Below, piece by piece: positions 33,694 through 43,959 of a stretch of 64,000 bases of DNA. The translations under genes and the position numbers were made by a program. The number at the start of each line of letters is the position of its first letter. The stretch's first letter is position 1. Under the pieces are notes generated by a model, which saw nothing but the letters and a program-made list of their open reading frames with translations, did not search any database and was not told where the DNA came from. Where the stretch lies: contig JACKAP010000003.1 in NCBI GenBank assembly GCA_020635015.1, positions 186,001-250,000 of the forward strand, written 5' to 3'. This stretch comes from Calditrichia bacterium (GTDB lineage: Bacteria; Calditrichota; Calditrichia; RBG-13-44-9; J075).

Positions 33694-36345
33694 ATGCGGT
33701 ATGCTAAACCGTCTTTTTGCCGGATCTGGTTGCTGGCCGGGCTTGTGCTGCTGCTGGCCGGACCGGCATGGTCTTCCGAATTAAAAGAGCGGCGCTTATC
33801 GCTTCACTTCGACAACCTGCCGTTGAACGACGCCTTGCAACAACTGCAATCCGAATATGACCTGCATTTTGTCTATAGTGATGACCTGGTCAAGCGGATC
33901 AAAGTGAATTGCCATCACGACAACCTTCCCCTGAGCCGGGCGCTTGAGATCCTGTTCGCCGGCAGCGGCATCGATTACCGCATCGTCAATTCCCGTCAAA
34001 TCGTGCTGATTAAATCTCCCCGGCGGCCCATTCGCAAGTTTGACGTCCGGGGATATATTTACGATGGAGAAAATGGCGAGCCCCTGCCCTATGCCAATAG
34101 TTACATTACCGGCACCAATATGGGTACCGTCTCCAACGTAGATGGGTATTTCGTGTTGGTGAACGTGCCGGAAGGCCCGCATGAACTGACGATTGAATAT
34201 CTCGGCTATGCCCCGGCCCGAATCCCGCTGACGCCGCGCTCCCCCTCCCCTGCCCTTCGGATTGAGTTACAGCCGAATCTGATTCCGGGCAGCGATGTTG
34301 ATGTCACCGAGCAGGCTTCAGAAGTGATGCAACTCTCCCGGGAAAGCGGAGAGGTTCGCTTCTCGCCCAAACTGCTTCCGCTGCTGCCTTCGGTGGGTGA
34401 TGAGGACATCTTTCGCTCTCTGCAACTGCTGCCCGGGGTGCGCAGCGCCGGGGACGGTTCTTCCGGGCTGCATATCCGCGGCGGTCGGCCGGATCAGAAT
34501 CTGGTGCTGTTTGACGGGATGACCATCTACCATGTCGATCATTTCTTCGGCTTTCTCAGTGCCTTTAATAGCAGCGCGGTGAAGGATGTGCGCATATTCC
34601 GGGGAGGTTTTCCCGCCAAGTATGGCGACCGCACCTCCGGCGTAATCGAACTGACCGGCAAATCCGGAAGCCAGGATCATCTGGATGTCGGGTTGGGGGT
34701 AAACCTGCTTAGCAGCCGGGCGTATGCTTCTGTCCCGCTTAAAGGCCGGGGCGCCTGGCTGTTTTCCGCCCGGCGCTCTTATAGCGACTTTCTACAGAGT
34801 AAAGCTTATAACAATATCGTCAATCTTTTTTTCAAAGAAGAGTCCGATGCCGTCAGTACCTATTCCGATGCCGGCCAGCTGGTGCAACTGCAGCCGAGCG
34901 TATATTTCTACGATATCAACAGCAAGCTGACCCTGAATCCCAGCCGCCGCGATGTGCTATCACTGAGTTTCTATGGCGGCCGGGACCACCTCGATATTCT
35001 GCAGGAACTCAATCTCAATCCCTCTCCGGCCGACACCAATATCGCTTTAAATATTAACGAAACTGTCAAATGGGGCAATATCGGGATCAGCGGCAAATGG
35101 TCGCGGATCTGGAGCTCCCGGTTCTATTCGAATTTGAATATCGCCCGCTCCTGGTACAATAGCCAGTATCGTGAAGACCTTGATATTGCCTCGGTGGATG
35201 GCACACCGCTCAGCTATCAGTTTTTTGAAGACAACCGGGTTCGCAATACCCGGATCACTTTGGACAATGAATGGCAACTATCCCATAACGGCAAACTGGA
35301 GTTCGGTGCCGCCTGGACCGATGCCAATATCCGCTATCAATATGTGCAGGGTGACACGGCAACGGTATTGAACGAAGACCGCCAGTCCATTCAGGGGGCG
35401 TTATATGGGCAGGGAAAAATTGCCGTAACCAGCCGCCTGGACTTCACTGCCGGCATGCGCTCAACTTATTATGCGCTCCTCCAGAAATTTTATTTGGAAC
35501 CGCGGGTTTCTTTCGTATATTCGCTCTCGGGTGCCTGGAATCTGAAAGGCGCCTGGGGGCATTATCACCAGTTTTTAAAGAATATCATCACGGAAGATCT
35601 TTTACAACGCAGACAAGGTTTTTGGCTTCTCGCCAACCGTCAACTGCCTCCCGAATTTGCCGAACATTTCATTGCCGGCATCGGTTACGAAACGCCGGAT
35701 TACCGCTTTGATGTCGAAGGGTATGTAAAGCAGATTCGCGGATTAACCCAATATTCCCTTCGATTTACCGGAGATTATGCGCAATTTGACACGCGCGAAT
35801 TGTTCCTGGAGGGTAGCGGCAGCGCAAGAGGCCTGGAGATCTTTGCCCAGAAAAAGCGGGGTAAGTTCAGCGGCTGGGCCAGTTACGCGGTTTCCCGAAG
35901 CGAACATCGCTTTCCCGGTATCAACACCAACCGCTATTATCCGGCCAATAACGACCAGACTCACGACCTCAAACTGGTTGGTCAGTATGCCCTCGGGCGC
36001 TGGCATTTTTCGGCGACCTGGATGTATGCCAGCGGTCGGCCGTACAATGCCCCGGAAACCCAGTATTTTATTACCTTGCTGGATGGAACCGTGCAGCGGC
36101 ATTTTTATCTGGGGGACCGCAATGGCGACCGCTTGCCGGATTATCACCGTCTGGATATCAGTGCGGCAGTGCATCTCAAGAGCCGCCGGGCAAATTGGGA
36201 ATTTGGCGTATCGATTTTTAATCTTTATGATCATGAGAATGTGTGGTACCGTAAATACAACTTGTTTAACGATCCGGTATCGGCCCGCGATGTAACAATG
36301 CTGGGAGTTACACCGAATCTGTTTTTCAAGGTGAACTTAAAATAG
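33694..36345 (+). CDS. TonB-dependent outer-membrane receptor with STN signalling and carboxypeptidase-regulatory domains
   Basis: 883 residues, 12 bp after fecR. Signal peptide (LLAGLVLLLAGPAWS), STN domain at about 28-110 (LSLHFDNLPLNDALQQLQ), carboxypeptidase-regulatory-like beta sandwich at about 113-190 (VRGYIYDGENGEPLPYANS), plug domain with LLPGVRSAGDGSSGLHIRGG and FLSAFNSSAVKDVRIFRGGF, then the beta barrel ending FFKVNLK. The STN domain talks to FecR. The ligand is unknown; the combination with a DUF4249-like lipoprotein and peptidase genes downstream hints at peptides, but that is inference. Confidence 0.92.
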   Translation: MRYAKPSFCRIWLLAGLVLLLAGPAWSSELKERRLSLHFDNLPLNDALQQLQSEYDLHFVYSDDLVKRIKVNCHHDNLPLSRALEILFAGSGIDYRIVNSRQIVLIKSPRRPIRKFDVRGYIYDGENGEPLPYANSYITGTNMGTVSNVDGYFVLVNVPEGPHELTIEYLGYAPARIPLTPRSPSPALRIELQPNLIPGSDVDVTEQASEVMQLSRESGEVRFSPKLLPLLPSVGDEDIFRSLQLLPGVRSAGDGSSGLHIRGGRPDQNLVLFDGMTIYHVDHFFGFLSAFNSSAVKDVRIFRGGFPAKYGDRTSGVIELTGKSGSQDHLDVGLGVNLLSSRAYASVPLKGRGAWLFSARRSYSDFLQSKAYNNIVNLFFKEESDAVSTYSDAGQLVQLQPSVYFYDINSKLTLNPSRRDVLSLSFYGGRDHLDILQELNLNPSPADTNIALNINETVKWGNIGISGKWSRIWSSRFYSNLNIARSWYNSQYREDLDIASVDGTPLSYQFFEDNRVRNTRITLDNEWQLSHNGKLEFGAAWTDANIRYQYVQGDTATVLNEDRQSIQGALYGQGKIAVTSRLDFTAGMRSTYYALLQKFYLEPRVSFVYSLSGAWNLKGAWGHYHQFLKNIITEDLLQRRQGFWLLANRQLPPEFAEHFIAGIGYETPDYRFDVEGYVKQIRGLTQYSLRFTGDYAQFDTRELFLEGSGSARGLEIFAQKKRGKFSGWASYAVSRSEHRFPGINTNRYYPANNDQTHDLKLVGQYALGRWHFSATWMYASGRPYNAPETQYFITLLDGTVQRHFYLGDRNGDRLPDYHRLDISAAVHLKSRRANWEFGVSIFNLYDHENVWYRKYNLFNDPVSARDVTMLGVTPNLFFKVNLK

Positions 36346-36353
36346 GTGTAACT

Positions 36354-36470
36354 ATTCAGCCCACGAAAGATGCGAATATGTAAGTGTATGATGAAATACG
36401 ATATCTTATAGATAAAGAATTCTTCTTTACGTAGCATGTTAGTTTCTTTCGAGTGTTTAGTGGGCTGAAT
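36354..36470. repeat. Intergenic inverted repeat, CCCACGAAA family
   Basis: ATTCAGCCCAC (36354-36364) and GTGGGCTGAAT (36460-36470) are perfect arms, with GAAAGA/TCTTTC words inside. It sits between the receptor and lipoprotein genes; a related copy is at 5568-5650. Confidence 0.65.
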
Positions 36471-36496
36471 AATTAAAAGTAGACTCAAGGAATCAG

Positions 36497-37405
36497 ATGA
36501 AAACTGGCTACATCCTGCCCGGGGCGGCGCTTTGGTTTCTCTTATTGACCTGGTCTTGCAGCAACAGCACCGCTGTCGACGAGAGCGCTTCCCGCCGGTT
36601 GGTGGTTCAGGCCTATCTCTTCTCCGGCCAGCCGGTCGGCAATATTCAACTGACGACCACTTTTCCCCTGAGCAGCACCGACAGCATTGCCCCGCCGGTC
36701 AACGATGCCGCCGTCACCCTGATCAAAAATGAACAGCGCTATGCGCTTACCAATACCAACGAATCCGGGTTTTATCATTACCCCGGAACCGATCTCTATG
36801 TCGATCCCGGCGACATTTTTCATCTGGAAGTGAACTACCGGGAAGCAGTTATTACTGCAAGCACCATCGTGCCGGCAGTGCCCGGAAATATCCATATCTC
36901 CGACGACCTCCTGCTGATCCAGGAAACCGTCAACCCGCTGCCGGATATCGAGATGGCCTGGGATATTCCCGGTTTCGGCGGAGATTACTTTTTGGTGGTA
37001 ATCGAAAATATCGACACCAATCCCCGGATGCTGGAAGGCATCAACCACAACCCGCCACTGGTAACTCCCCGGGGAATTTTTATCGGCGCCTCTGAAGCGC
37101 ATTTGACCCTGCCCTTTACCAGCAAAGGCATTTCCCGGCTGCCCCAGGTGGACGATCCAGACCTGTTCATTTCCTATCCCACCTCAGCCCAAACATTCTC
37201 CATCACCCCGGCCGAACTGACCCATTCCGGCAAACACCTCGCCCGGGTGTTCAGAATTAATCAGGAATATGCAGATCTCTACATCTCCCAGCAGCAGAAT
37301 GCCCACGATCTCAATGAGACGCTCAGCAATATCCGCAACGGCCTGGGCATCTTTACCGCATTCAGCAGCAGTGACAGCCTGTTCTTCCGGGTAAGGCAGA
37401 AGTGA
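36497..37405 (+). CDS. DUF4249-like outer-membrane lipoprotein of the TonB operon
   Basis: 302 residues. Lipoprotein signal with LTWSC lipobox (Cys at about 21). A beta-rich N-terminal domain (VVQAYLFSGQPVGNIQLTTT, NDAAVTLIKN, YHYPGTDLYVDPGDIFHLEV) matches the general plan of DUF4249 proteins that accompany STN-type TonB receptors. Probably a surface or periplasmic ligand-handling partner of the receptor. AAGGA lies 6 bases before the ATG. Function beyond this is unknown. Confidence 0.75.
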   Translation: MKTGYILPGAALWFLLLTWSCSNSTAVDESASRRLVVQAYLFSGQPVGNIQLTTTFPLSSTDSIAPPVNDAAVTLIKNEQRYALTNTNESGFYHYPGTDLYVDPGDIFHLEVNYREAVITASTIVPAVPGNIHISDDLLLIQETVNPLPDIEMAWDIPGFGGDYFLVVIENIDTNPRMLEGINHNPPLVTPRGIFIGASEAHLTLPFTSKGISRLPQVDDPDLFISYPTSAQTFSITPAELTHSGKHLARVFRINQEYADLYISQQQNAHDLNETLSNIRNGLGIFTAFSSSDSLFFRVRQK

Positions 37406-37423
37406 TCTTTTTAAATACTTTGT

Positions 37424-37478
37424 CCACGGATTACACGGATTATCACTGAAGATATGAAAAAATCCGTGTAATCCGTGG
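37424..37478. repeat. CCACGGATTACACGGATT inverted repeat
   Basis: Perfect 18-bp arms at 37424-37441 and 37461-37478 with a 19-base loop, 19 bp after the lipoprotein stop. It may terminate the TonB operon; the words are shared with the element at 7901-7986. The rest of 37406-37668 is the leader of the large exoprotein gene, without another feature I can support. Confidence 0.75.
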
Positions 37479-37668
37479 TTTCAAAAAGGAACCTGAGATA
37501 TTAGCACGGTTTCCATAGGGTTTTTGACAACTTGGATGTATCAACTAAGGTAAGCTAAACAACGGGGCATATCCAATATCTAACATCCAACATCGATCAT
37601 TGAACGCTTCACTTAAACCAAATCATCACAATTAACCCAATATCCCCACAGAAACGGAAAGGATCCGT

Positions 37669-40600
37669 ATGAAGACAGGTACAGTACGCAGTATGTGGTT
37701 GCTGTTAATGCTGCTATTCCTGGGCAATATCATGTTCGCCCAGAGCAGCAAAACAGCGCCGGACCAGCGTGTCTGGAGTGTAAAATACTGGAACAAGATG
37801 GCGGCAGAAGGTTATGCGGAATATAATCCGCAAATCCAGTTTGCCCCGGCGGAATTCACCGGCAGCGGCATCGATGCGCTGAGCGTCATGGTGGATGACT
37901 CCCCGGACGTGCCGGTGATCAATGCTGGCAATACCACCCAGAGCGAAAACTCGATTTTCGTGAATCCGCTTGATCCCCTTAAAGCATTAAACTCAAATAA
38001 CTCGACCGAAAACCCGGTTGGTGCGCTCTACGGTACCAGCGGCTTCATGACCGCTGACGGCGGGCTCACCTGGGGCGGTTCGGTGCAGGGCACCGGCGGC
38101 TCCAACAGTGGCGACCCGGCCGCGGTGATCGACCTGAACGGCCGTTATTTTGTCGGTTACATTGCCGACGATCTGGGCCAGGGCGTTGCTTATTCCGACG
38201 ATGAAGGCCAGACCTGGACCCATGTGCAGGCGGCCCCGAGCCCCGGCGGCTTTTTTGACGTGCTCGATAAGAACCACCTCTGGGTGGATAACAGCCCGAG
38301 CAGCCCGCATGAAGGCAACCTTTACGCTGCCTGGACCCGTTTCCAATCCGGAAGTCCCAATGATTCCGAAATCGAAGTGGTGCGTTCTACTGACGGCGGC
38401 CTTACCTGGTCGGCTCCGATCAATGTCAGCTCGGCGGTCAACGCCGGCAGCCACAACCAGGGCGTTCACATTCAAACCGGTCCCAACGGCGAAGTGTACG
38501 TCACCTGGGCGATCTACGATGCCTTCCCGGCGGATGAAACCGCCATGGGGCTGGCAGTCTCCCTCGACGGCGGCGCCACCTACTCCACGGCAGTACGGGT
38601 GATCAACAACATCCGCGGTATCCGCAATACCACCGCCGGCAAGAACCATCGGGTTGCTTCCTTCCCGAGCACCGCAGCAGACATCTCCGGCAGCGGCAAT
38701 AATGGTACACTTTATGTGATCTGGCCCAATGTTGGCGTTCCCGGCACCAACACCGGTACTGATGTGGATGTCTACATGAGCAAATCATCCGACGGCGGCG
38801 CGACCTGGTCGACCCCTTCGCGGGTGAACCAGGATCCGTCAGGCCTGGGTAAAAAGCACTACCACTGCTGGATCACCTCCGACCCGGAAACCGGGAATCT
38901 GAGCGTGATCTTTTACGATGACCGCGACGTCTCCTCGACCGATTGCGAAGTGTATGTCGCCAACTCCCTTACCGGCGGCGACACCTGGGAAGATTTCAAG
39001 GTAAGCGACGTCAGCTTCACCCCGGCGCCGATCCCCGGTCTGGCCGGCGGGTATTTTGGCGACTACCTGAGCATCTCCGCCCGGGGCGGACGGGTCTATC
39101 CTTGCTGGACCGACAACCGCAGCGGTTCTGCGCTGACCTACGTCTCCGTATTTCAGTTGGCCGATCCGGATGATCCCAATCCCCCGGATGCATTTGACGC
39201 TTACAGCGATTATCTCACCCCCACAGATATGGCCCTGAGCTGGACCGATCCCACCACCCTGGTGAACGGCACCCCGATCACTTCCAGCGATTTTGAGATC
39301 CTCATCTCCCGCGACGGTACGCAGATCGCCACCGTGGCCGGCGGGGTTGAAGGCTATACCGACACCGGGCTGAGTGACGGCACCCTCTATGCCTATACGG
39401 CAGTGACTCGCCTGCTGCTCAACGACAGCACCAGCCTGGCGGTCGGGAAATCCTGGCATGCCGGCGGTTCCCCGGTGCCGGCCGCGCCGGCTAACCTGGT
39501 CTGCGACGGCTCCAGCACCGTGGATGCGGTACTGACCTGGAACGACCCCACCACCCAGAACGACGGCACCCCCCTGGACGATCTCGACTCCCTGCGCATT
39601 TGGCGTGACGGCGTGGTGGTTGCCACCGTGGCGCCCGGTGTGGAAACCTACACCGACGTGCCGGCCCTGGGCTTCGTCTATCAATATGCGGTTACGGCGG
39701 TCGATGACGAATCGCCCCGTAATGAGAGCAATCCGAGTAACGTCGTAGACTGTTATGTTGGCTCCACCCCCAAATACCTGGTGTGGGTCGGCCCGGATGC
39801 GGCCGCCGCCAGCGCGCAGAGCGGCGACTCTATCTTTGCCGCCCTGGTGGCCAACGGGGAAAGCTCTTACCTGACCAACGATCTGTTCGAATTCGGTAAT
39901 GACCTGAGCATCTACGACGGCGTGTTTGTGGTGCTGGGGATCTTCTCCAACAACCACACCATCGGCTCCGGCGATCCGGAAGGCCCGGCCCTGGATGCCT
40001 ACCTGGCCGGAGGCGGAAAGATCTACCTGGAAGGCGGCGATTGCTTCAATTACGATCCGGAAGTCGGCGGCTACCAAATCCGTCCCTGGTTCGACCTGGA
40101 TGACGGCCCGGACGGCAGCGGCGACCTCACTGCAATCACCGGCTTGAATGATCTTTCTGCGTTCTCCTTTAACTACGTGGGCGAGAACAACTGGATGGAT
40201 GAACTGCAACCGGTCACCTCTATTCCGATCTGGCAGAACAGCGGAAACAGCGACATGAGTGGGGTGTATTACGCAGGCTACAATGGCGGTACCGGCTCGG
40301 CGATCGGCGTAGTGCCTTCCTTCGGCGGCCTGGTGGACAGCCCCACCCCGGTCAGCAAGCTCCAACGCCCGCTGGCGGCTTCGGAAGTGGTGCGCAAAGC
40401 AGCCGATAATGGCTTCAAAACCCGCCAGGAACGTGAAGCGCAACCTTTCGTGAAGAAAGCAGCCTATTATCCGGAATTGAAAGCCAACCGCAAACAGCCG
40501 GGCGAGCTCTACCGCATTAATGCCGACGGCGGTCTGGAAATGCTTGCCAACACCAAAGTCGACCTGATGGCGGCCTATCTGGACTTGCTTGGCGCCGGCA

Positions 40601-43600
40601 GCAGCAGCGGTGCCAATCCGAATCCCCCGGCCGACTTCACGGCTTACAGCGATTATACCACCCCCACGGATATGGCCCTGAGCTGGACCGATCCCAGCAC
40701 CTACGGCAACGGCGATCCGCTGACCGACTTCACCATCGAAGTCTACCGTGACGGCGGTTTTGTGGCGTCCGTGGCAATGGGGACCGGAAACTATACCGAT
40801 ACCGGCCTGACCGACGGCCAGGTATACAATTATGAAATTTATGCCAAGGATCTGAACGACAGCACCAGCACCCCGGTCGCCGCCAGTTGGACCGCCGGCG
40901 GTGCAGCCACGCCTTCCGCTCCGGATAGTTTGGAGGGAGTGGGCGGTCCCACCGAAGCCGTGCTGACCTGGACGGATCCGACCACCCAGATCGACGGCAC
41001 CCCGCTGGATGACCTCGATCATATCAACATCTACCGCGACGGCGCGCTGATCGGCAGCGTTCCCGCCGGCACCGGCACCTACACCGACACCCCGCCTCAA
41101 GGCGTTAGCTACGACTACCACGTCACGGCGGTGGATAACGAAGTGCCGGAAAATGAGAGTGCGCCCAGCAATACCGCCGGCGTTTACGTGGGCGGCACCA
41201 CCAACTTCCTGGTCTGGGTAGGCCCGGACGCGGCCGGCGCCGGTGCGGCGAGCGGCGACTCGATCTTTGCCGCCCTGGCTGCTAACGGTGAGAGCGTGTT
41301 CCTGACCAACGACCTGTTCGAGTTTGGCAACGACCTGAGCGTCTACGAAGGGATCTTCGTGGTGCTGGGGATCTTCTCCAATAACCACGTGATTGCCGCT
41401 ACCGGCCCCGAAGGCCCGGCCCTGGATGCCTACCTGGCAAACGGCGGACGTATCTACCTGGAAGGCGGCGACTGCTTCAACTACGATCCGGAACAGGGTG
41501 GCTATCAAATCCGTCCCTGGTTCGATCTCGATGACGGCCCCGACGGCAGCGGCGACCTGGCCGGCGTCAACGGTTTGAACGATCTCTCGGCGTTTAACTT
41601 CTCCTATGCCGGTGAGAATAACTGGATGGATGAATTGCAGCCGCTCGGATCCACGCCGGTATGGCAGAACAATGCCAACACCGACATCAGCGGCGTATTT
41701 AACGTCGGGTACAATAACGGCGGCGGCCGCGCCATCGGCGTGGTGCCTTCCTTTGGCGGCCTGGTGGACAGCCCCTCGCCGGTAAGCCCCTATCTGCGGC
41801 CCCTGGCAGCTTCGGCAGTACCGCATAAGCCGGCTACCCAGGCGCAGAAAATCCGTGCGGAACGCGGCGAAGCTTATGTCCTCAAGAAAAAAGGCGCCTA
41901 CCGTCCCGAACTGAAAGCCAACCGCAAGAAGCCGGGCGAACTCTATCGCATCAAGCCGGGCGGCGGGCTGGAAATTCTCGCCAATACCAAGGTGGATCTG
42001 ATGGCTGCCTACCTGGAGCTGTTCCGCTCCACCGGCGCGCCAGCGATCAGCGTGGTACCGACCGCTCTGGCGGACACCCTGTTCGTGGATGGGACCAATG
42101 ATCACATCGTGACTGTCAGCAATGCCGGCGGCACCCTGGCCGGGGACCTGACCTACAGCATCACCGAAAACCCGGCGGTCGATTGGCTGAGCGCCACCCC
42201 GCTGAGCGGCACCCTGGGCGCCAACAGCAGTGATGAAATTACCGTGAGCCTGGATGCCAGCGGTCTGGCCGCAGGCGATTACTCCACCACCCTGGAAGTT
42301 GCCAGCAACGACACCTCCAATTCGCTGGTAACCGTCACGGTAGACCTGCATGTGAGTGATCCCCCGATCATCAATGTCAACCCGACGGAAGTGTCGGAAG
42401 TGCTGAACGCCGTGGGCGACTCGGTAGACGTTCCGATGCAGCTGTCCAATACCGGCGGCGCGCCGCTGGTGTGGTCGGCGACCGTGGTGGCATTTAAAAA
42501 TGGCCGCGTGGTAACGGGCAAAAACGGCAGCAAAGGCCCGGCCGGCAGCGATTACCACCAACGCAACAGTGAATTCCCCTATGTCGCGGTGGTAACGGAA
42601 GACACCTGGGATCTGCAGTTCAGCGCCAACCTGGAAGTCGTAACCGGCGCGCTGGGCAATGCCGGTTCGGAATTCGACGGCACCTACTACTACACCACCC
42701 GCTGGGCCACCAACCTGCTGCACAAGATCGATATGGGCGGCAATCTGGTGGAAGAATTCTCAGTCAGCGGCGTGACCGGCCTGCGCGACCTGGCCTTCGA
42801 CGGCACCTACATGTATGGCGGTGCAGCCGGCAATACCATCTACCAGATGGACTTCAACAGCAAAACCCTGGTCGGCACCATCAGCTCGCCGGTGGCGGTG
42901 CGTCATATCGCCTATGACGAAGCCAATGACGCCTTCTGGGTAGGCAACTGGGATACCGATGTGGCACTGGTGAGCCGCAGCGGCGCCACCCTGTCGACGA
43001 TTTCCGCGGCAGCGCATGGCCTGGGCGGGATGTATGGCTCAGCCTACGATAAGTATTCCACTGGCGGTCCCTACCTGTGGCTCTTTGACCAGGGCCTGGG
43101 CGCGGGCTTCCCGCAGCTGCTGCATCAGATCGACCTGAGCAGCAACACCCCGACCGGTGTGACCTATGATGTGACCACCGACTTCCCGACCTCGGCCGGT
43201 ATTGCCGGCGGTCTGTTTGTCACGGAAGGGATTGTCTCCGGCACCGTTTCACTCGGCGGTCTGTTGCAAGGCACGCCGGACAACTTGTTTGCCTATGAAC
43301 TGACTGCCGGCGGCGGCGCCGGCGGCTGGGTAAAACTGGTGGGCAACACCGCGGGCGTGATCAATCCGGGTGATTCCGACGGTTTCCTCGTGCGCCTCAC
43401 CGCGCTGCAAGCGGATACGACCTTCACCGGCGAGTGCGTCATCGCGACCAATATCCCCGGTGCAGAATTGGTCAATATTCCGGTAACCCTGCATGTGAGC
43501 GCCACCGGGATTGAAGACAATCAACCGCTGCCAACCACCTATGCGGTGAGCAAGAACTATCCCAACCCCTTCAACCCGACCACTACGATTGGTTATCAGC

Positions 43601-43812
43601 TGCCGGAAGCTTCGGATGTGAAGCTGGTGATCTACAACGTGCTCGGTCAGAAGGTGCGCACCCTGGTGAATGCCCGGATGCAAACCGGCCGCTATCAGGC
43701 GGTGTGGGATGCCCATAACGATGCCGGTGCGCCGGTGGGCAGCGGCATCTACATCTACCGCTTCGAAGCAGGCAGTTTCTCCAAAACCCAAAAAATGATT
43801 CTGCTCAAGTAG
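37669..43812 (+). CDS. Giant secreted Asp-box/FnIII protein with duplicated module and type IX sorting domain
   Basis: 2047 residues with a signal peptide (LLLMLLFLGNIMFAQ). Residues about 120-450 form a sialidase-like propeller with at least six Asp-box turns (TADGGLTW, SDDEGQTW, STDGGLTW, SLDGGATY, SSDGGATW). Residues about 503-982 and 983-1455 are two copies of one module: two FnIII-like domains, then an alpha/beta domain (YLVWVGPDA ... FVVLGIFSNNH ... ALDAYLAGGGKIYLEGGDCF, in parts). A beta-sandwich follows (about 1460-1600), a beta-propeller-like stretch (about 1650-1870), and the C-terminal sorting domain (YPNPFNPTTTIGYQLPE, ending KMILLK). AAGGATCC-type site precedes the ATG. It is likely a cell-surface or exported protein that binds or cleaves glycans; catalytic residues were not verified. 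Confidence 0.9.
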   Translation: MKTGTVRSMWLLLMLLFLGNIMFAQSSKTAPDQRVWSVKYWNKMAAEGYAEYNPQIQFAPAEFTGSGIDALSVMVDDSPDVPVINAGNTTQSENSIFVNPLDPLKALNSNNSTENPVGALYGTSGFMTADGGLTWGGSVQGTGGSNSGDPAAVIDLNGRYFVGYIADDLGQGVAYSDDEGQTWTHVQAAPSPGGFFDVLDKNHLWVDNSPSSPHEGNLYAAWTRFQSGSPNDSEIEVVRSTDGGLTWSAPINVSSAVNAGSHNQGVHIQTGPNGEVYVTWAIYDAFPADETAMGLAVSLDGGATYSTAVRVINNIRGIRNTTAGKNHRVASFPSTAADISGSGNNGTLYVIWPNVGVPGTNTGTDVDVYMSKSSDGGATWSTPSRVNQDPSGLGKKHYHCWITSDPETGNLSVIFYDDRDVSSTDCEVYVANSLTGGDTWEDFKVSDVSFTPAPIPGLAGGYFGDYLSISARGGRVYPCWTDNRSGSALTYVSVFQLADPDDPNPPDAFDAYSDYLTPTDMALSWTDPTTLVNGTPITSSDFEILISRDGTQIATVAGGVEGYTDTGLSDGTLYAYTAVTRLLLNDSTSLAVGKSWHAGGSPVPAAPANLVCDGSSTVDAVLTWNDPTTQNDGTPLDDLDSLRIWRDGVVVATVAPGVETYTDVPALGFVYQYAVTAVDDESPRNESNPSNVVDCYVGSTPKYLVWVGPDAAAASAQSGDSIFAALVANGESSYLTNDLFEFGNDLSIYDGVFVVLGIFSNNHTIGSGDPEGPALDAYLAGGGKIYLEGGDCFNYDPEVGGYQIRPWFDLDDGPDGSGDLTAITGLNDLSAFSFNYVGENNWMDELQPVTSIPIWQNSGNSDMSGVYYAGYNGGTGSAIGVVPSFGGLVDSPTPVSKLQRPLAASEVVRKAADNGFKTRQEREAQPFVKKAAYYPELKANRKQPGELYRINADGGLEMLANTKVDLMAAYLDLLGAGSSSGANPNPPADFTAYSDYTTPTDMALSWTDPSTYGNGDPLTDFTIEVYRDGGFVASVAMGTGNYTDTGLTDGQVYNYEIYAKDLNDSTSTPVAASWTAGGAATPSAPDSLEGVGGPTEAVLTWTDPTTQIDGTPLDDLDHINIYRDGALIGSVPAGTGTYTDTPPQGVSYDYHVTAVDNEVPENESAPSNTAGVYVGGTTNFLVWVGPDAAGAGAASGDSIFAALAANGESVFLTNDLFEFGNDLSVYEGIFVVLGIFSNNHVIAATGPEGPALDAYLANGGRIYLEGGDCFNYDPEQGGYQIRPWFDLDDGPDGSGDLAGVNGLNDLSAFNFSYAGENNWMDELQPLGSTPVWQNNANTDISGVFNVGYNNGGGRAIGVVPSFGGLVDSPSPVSPYLRPLAASAVPHKPATQAQKIRAERGEAYVLKKKGAYRPELKANRKKPGELYRIKPGGGLEILANTKVDLMAAYLELFRSTGAPAISVVPTALADTLFVDGTNDHIVTVSNAGGTLAGDLTYSITENPAVDWLSATPLSGTLGANSSDEITVSLDASGLAAGDYSTTLEVASNDTSNSLVTVTVDLHVSDPPIINVNPTEVSEVLNAVGDSVDVPMQLSNTGGAPLVWSATVVAFKNGRVVTGKNGSKGPAGSDYHQRNSEFPYVAVVTEDTWDLQFSANLEVVTGALGNAGSEFDGTYYYTTRWATNLLHKIDMGGNLVEEFSVSGVTGLRDLAFDGTYMYGGAAGNTIYQMDFNSKTLVGTISSPVAVRHIAYDEANDAFWVGNWDTDVALVSRSGATLSTISAAAHGLGGMYGSAYDKYSTGGPYLWLFDQGLGAGFPQLLHQIDLSSNTPTGVTYDVTTDFPTSAGIAGGLFVTEGIVSGTVSLGGLLQGTPDNLFAYELTAGGGAGGWVKLVGNTAGVINPGDSDGFLVRLTALQADTTFTGECVIATNIPGAELVNIPVTLHVSATGIEDNQPLPTTYAVSKNYPNPFNPTTTIGYQLPEASDVKLVIYNVLGQKVRTLVNARMQTGRYQAVWDAHNDAGAPVGSGIYIYRFEAGSFSKTQKMILLK

Positions 43813-43847
43813 TATGATTTGACCCGGACGACGGGTCAAACCATACT
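43811..43847 (+). terminator. Hairpin directly after the giant gene
   Basis: AGTATG-A-TTTGACCCG and CGGGTCAAA-C-CATACT form a long stem with one mismatch and a short loop, overlapping the stop codon. It is followed 30 bp on by a classic terminator. Confidence 0.6.
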
Positions 43848-43876
43848 TTATCTTTTGGGTGTTTATATTGTTTTTC

Positions 43877-43908
43877 AGCCCCGATCCTTGCTGGGTCGGG
43901 GCTTTTTT
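43877..43908 (+). terminator. Rho-independent terminator
   Basis: AGCCCCGA (43877-43884) and TCGGGGCT (43895-43902) with loop, followed by a run of T (GGCTTTTTTAT). The clearest intrinsic terminator in the window; it ends the giant exoprotein transcript. Confidence 0.85.
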
Positions 43909-43959
43909 ATTGGATTTCCGGGTGGTGTTGAATAAATTGGCGGTGTCAGTTGTAATTCC

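Noticed and set aside
38839..42723. 1294-codon open frame on the minus strand opposite the giant exoprotein gene
   Set aside because: It is antisense to a clearly coding gene with domain and repeat structure; its length comes from GC-rich codon bias and the duplication. The product has no recognisable domains.
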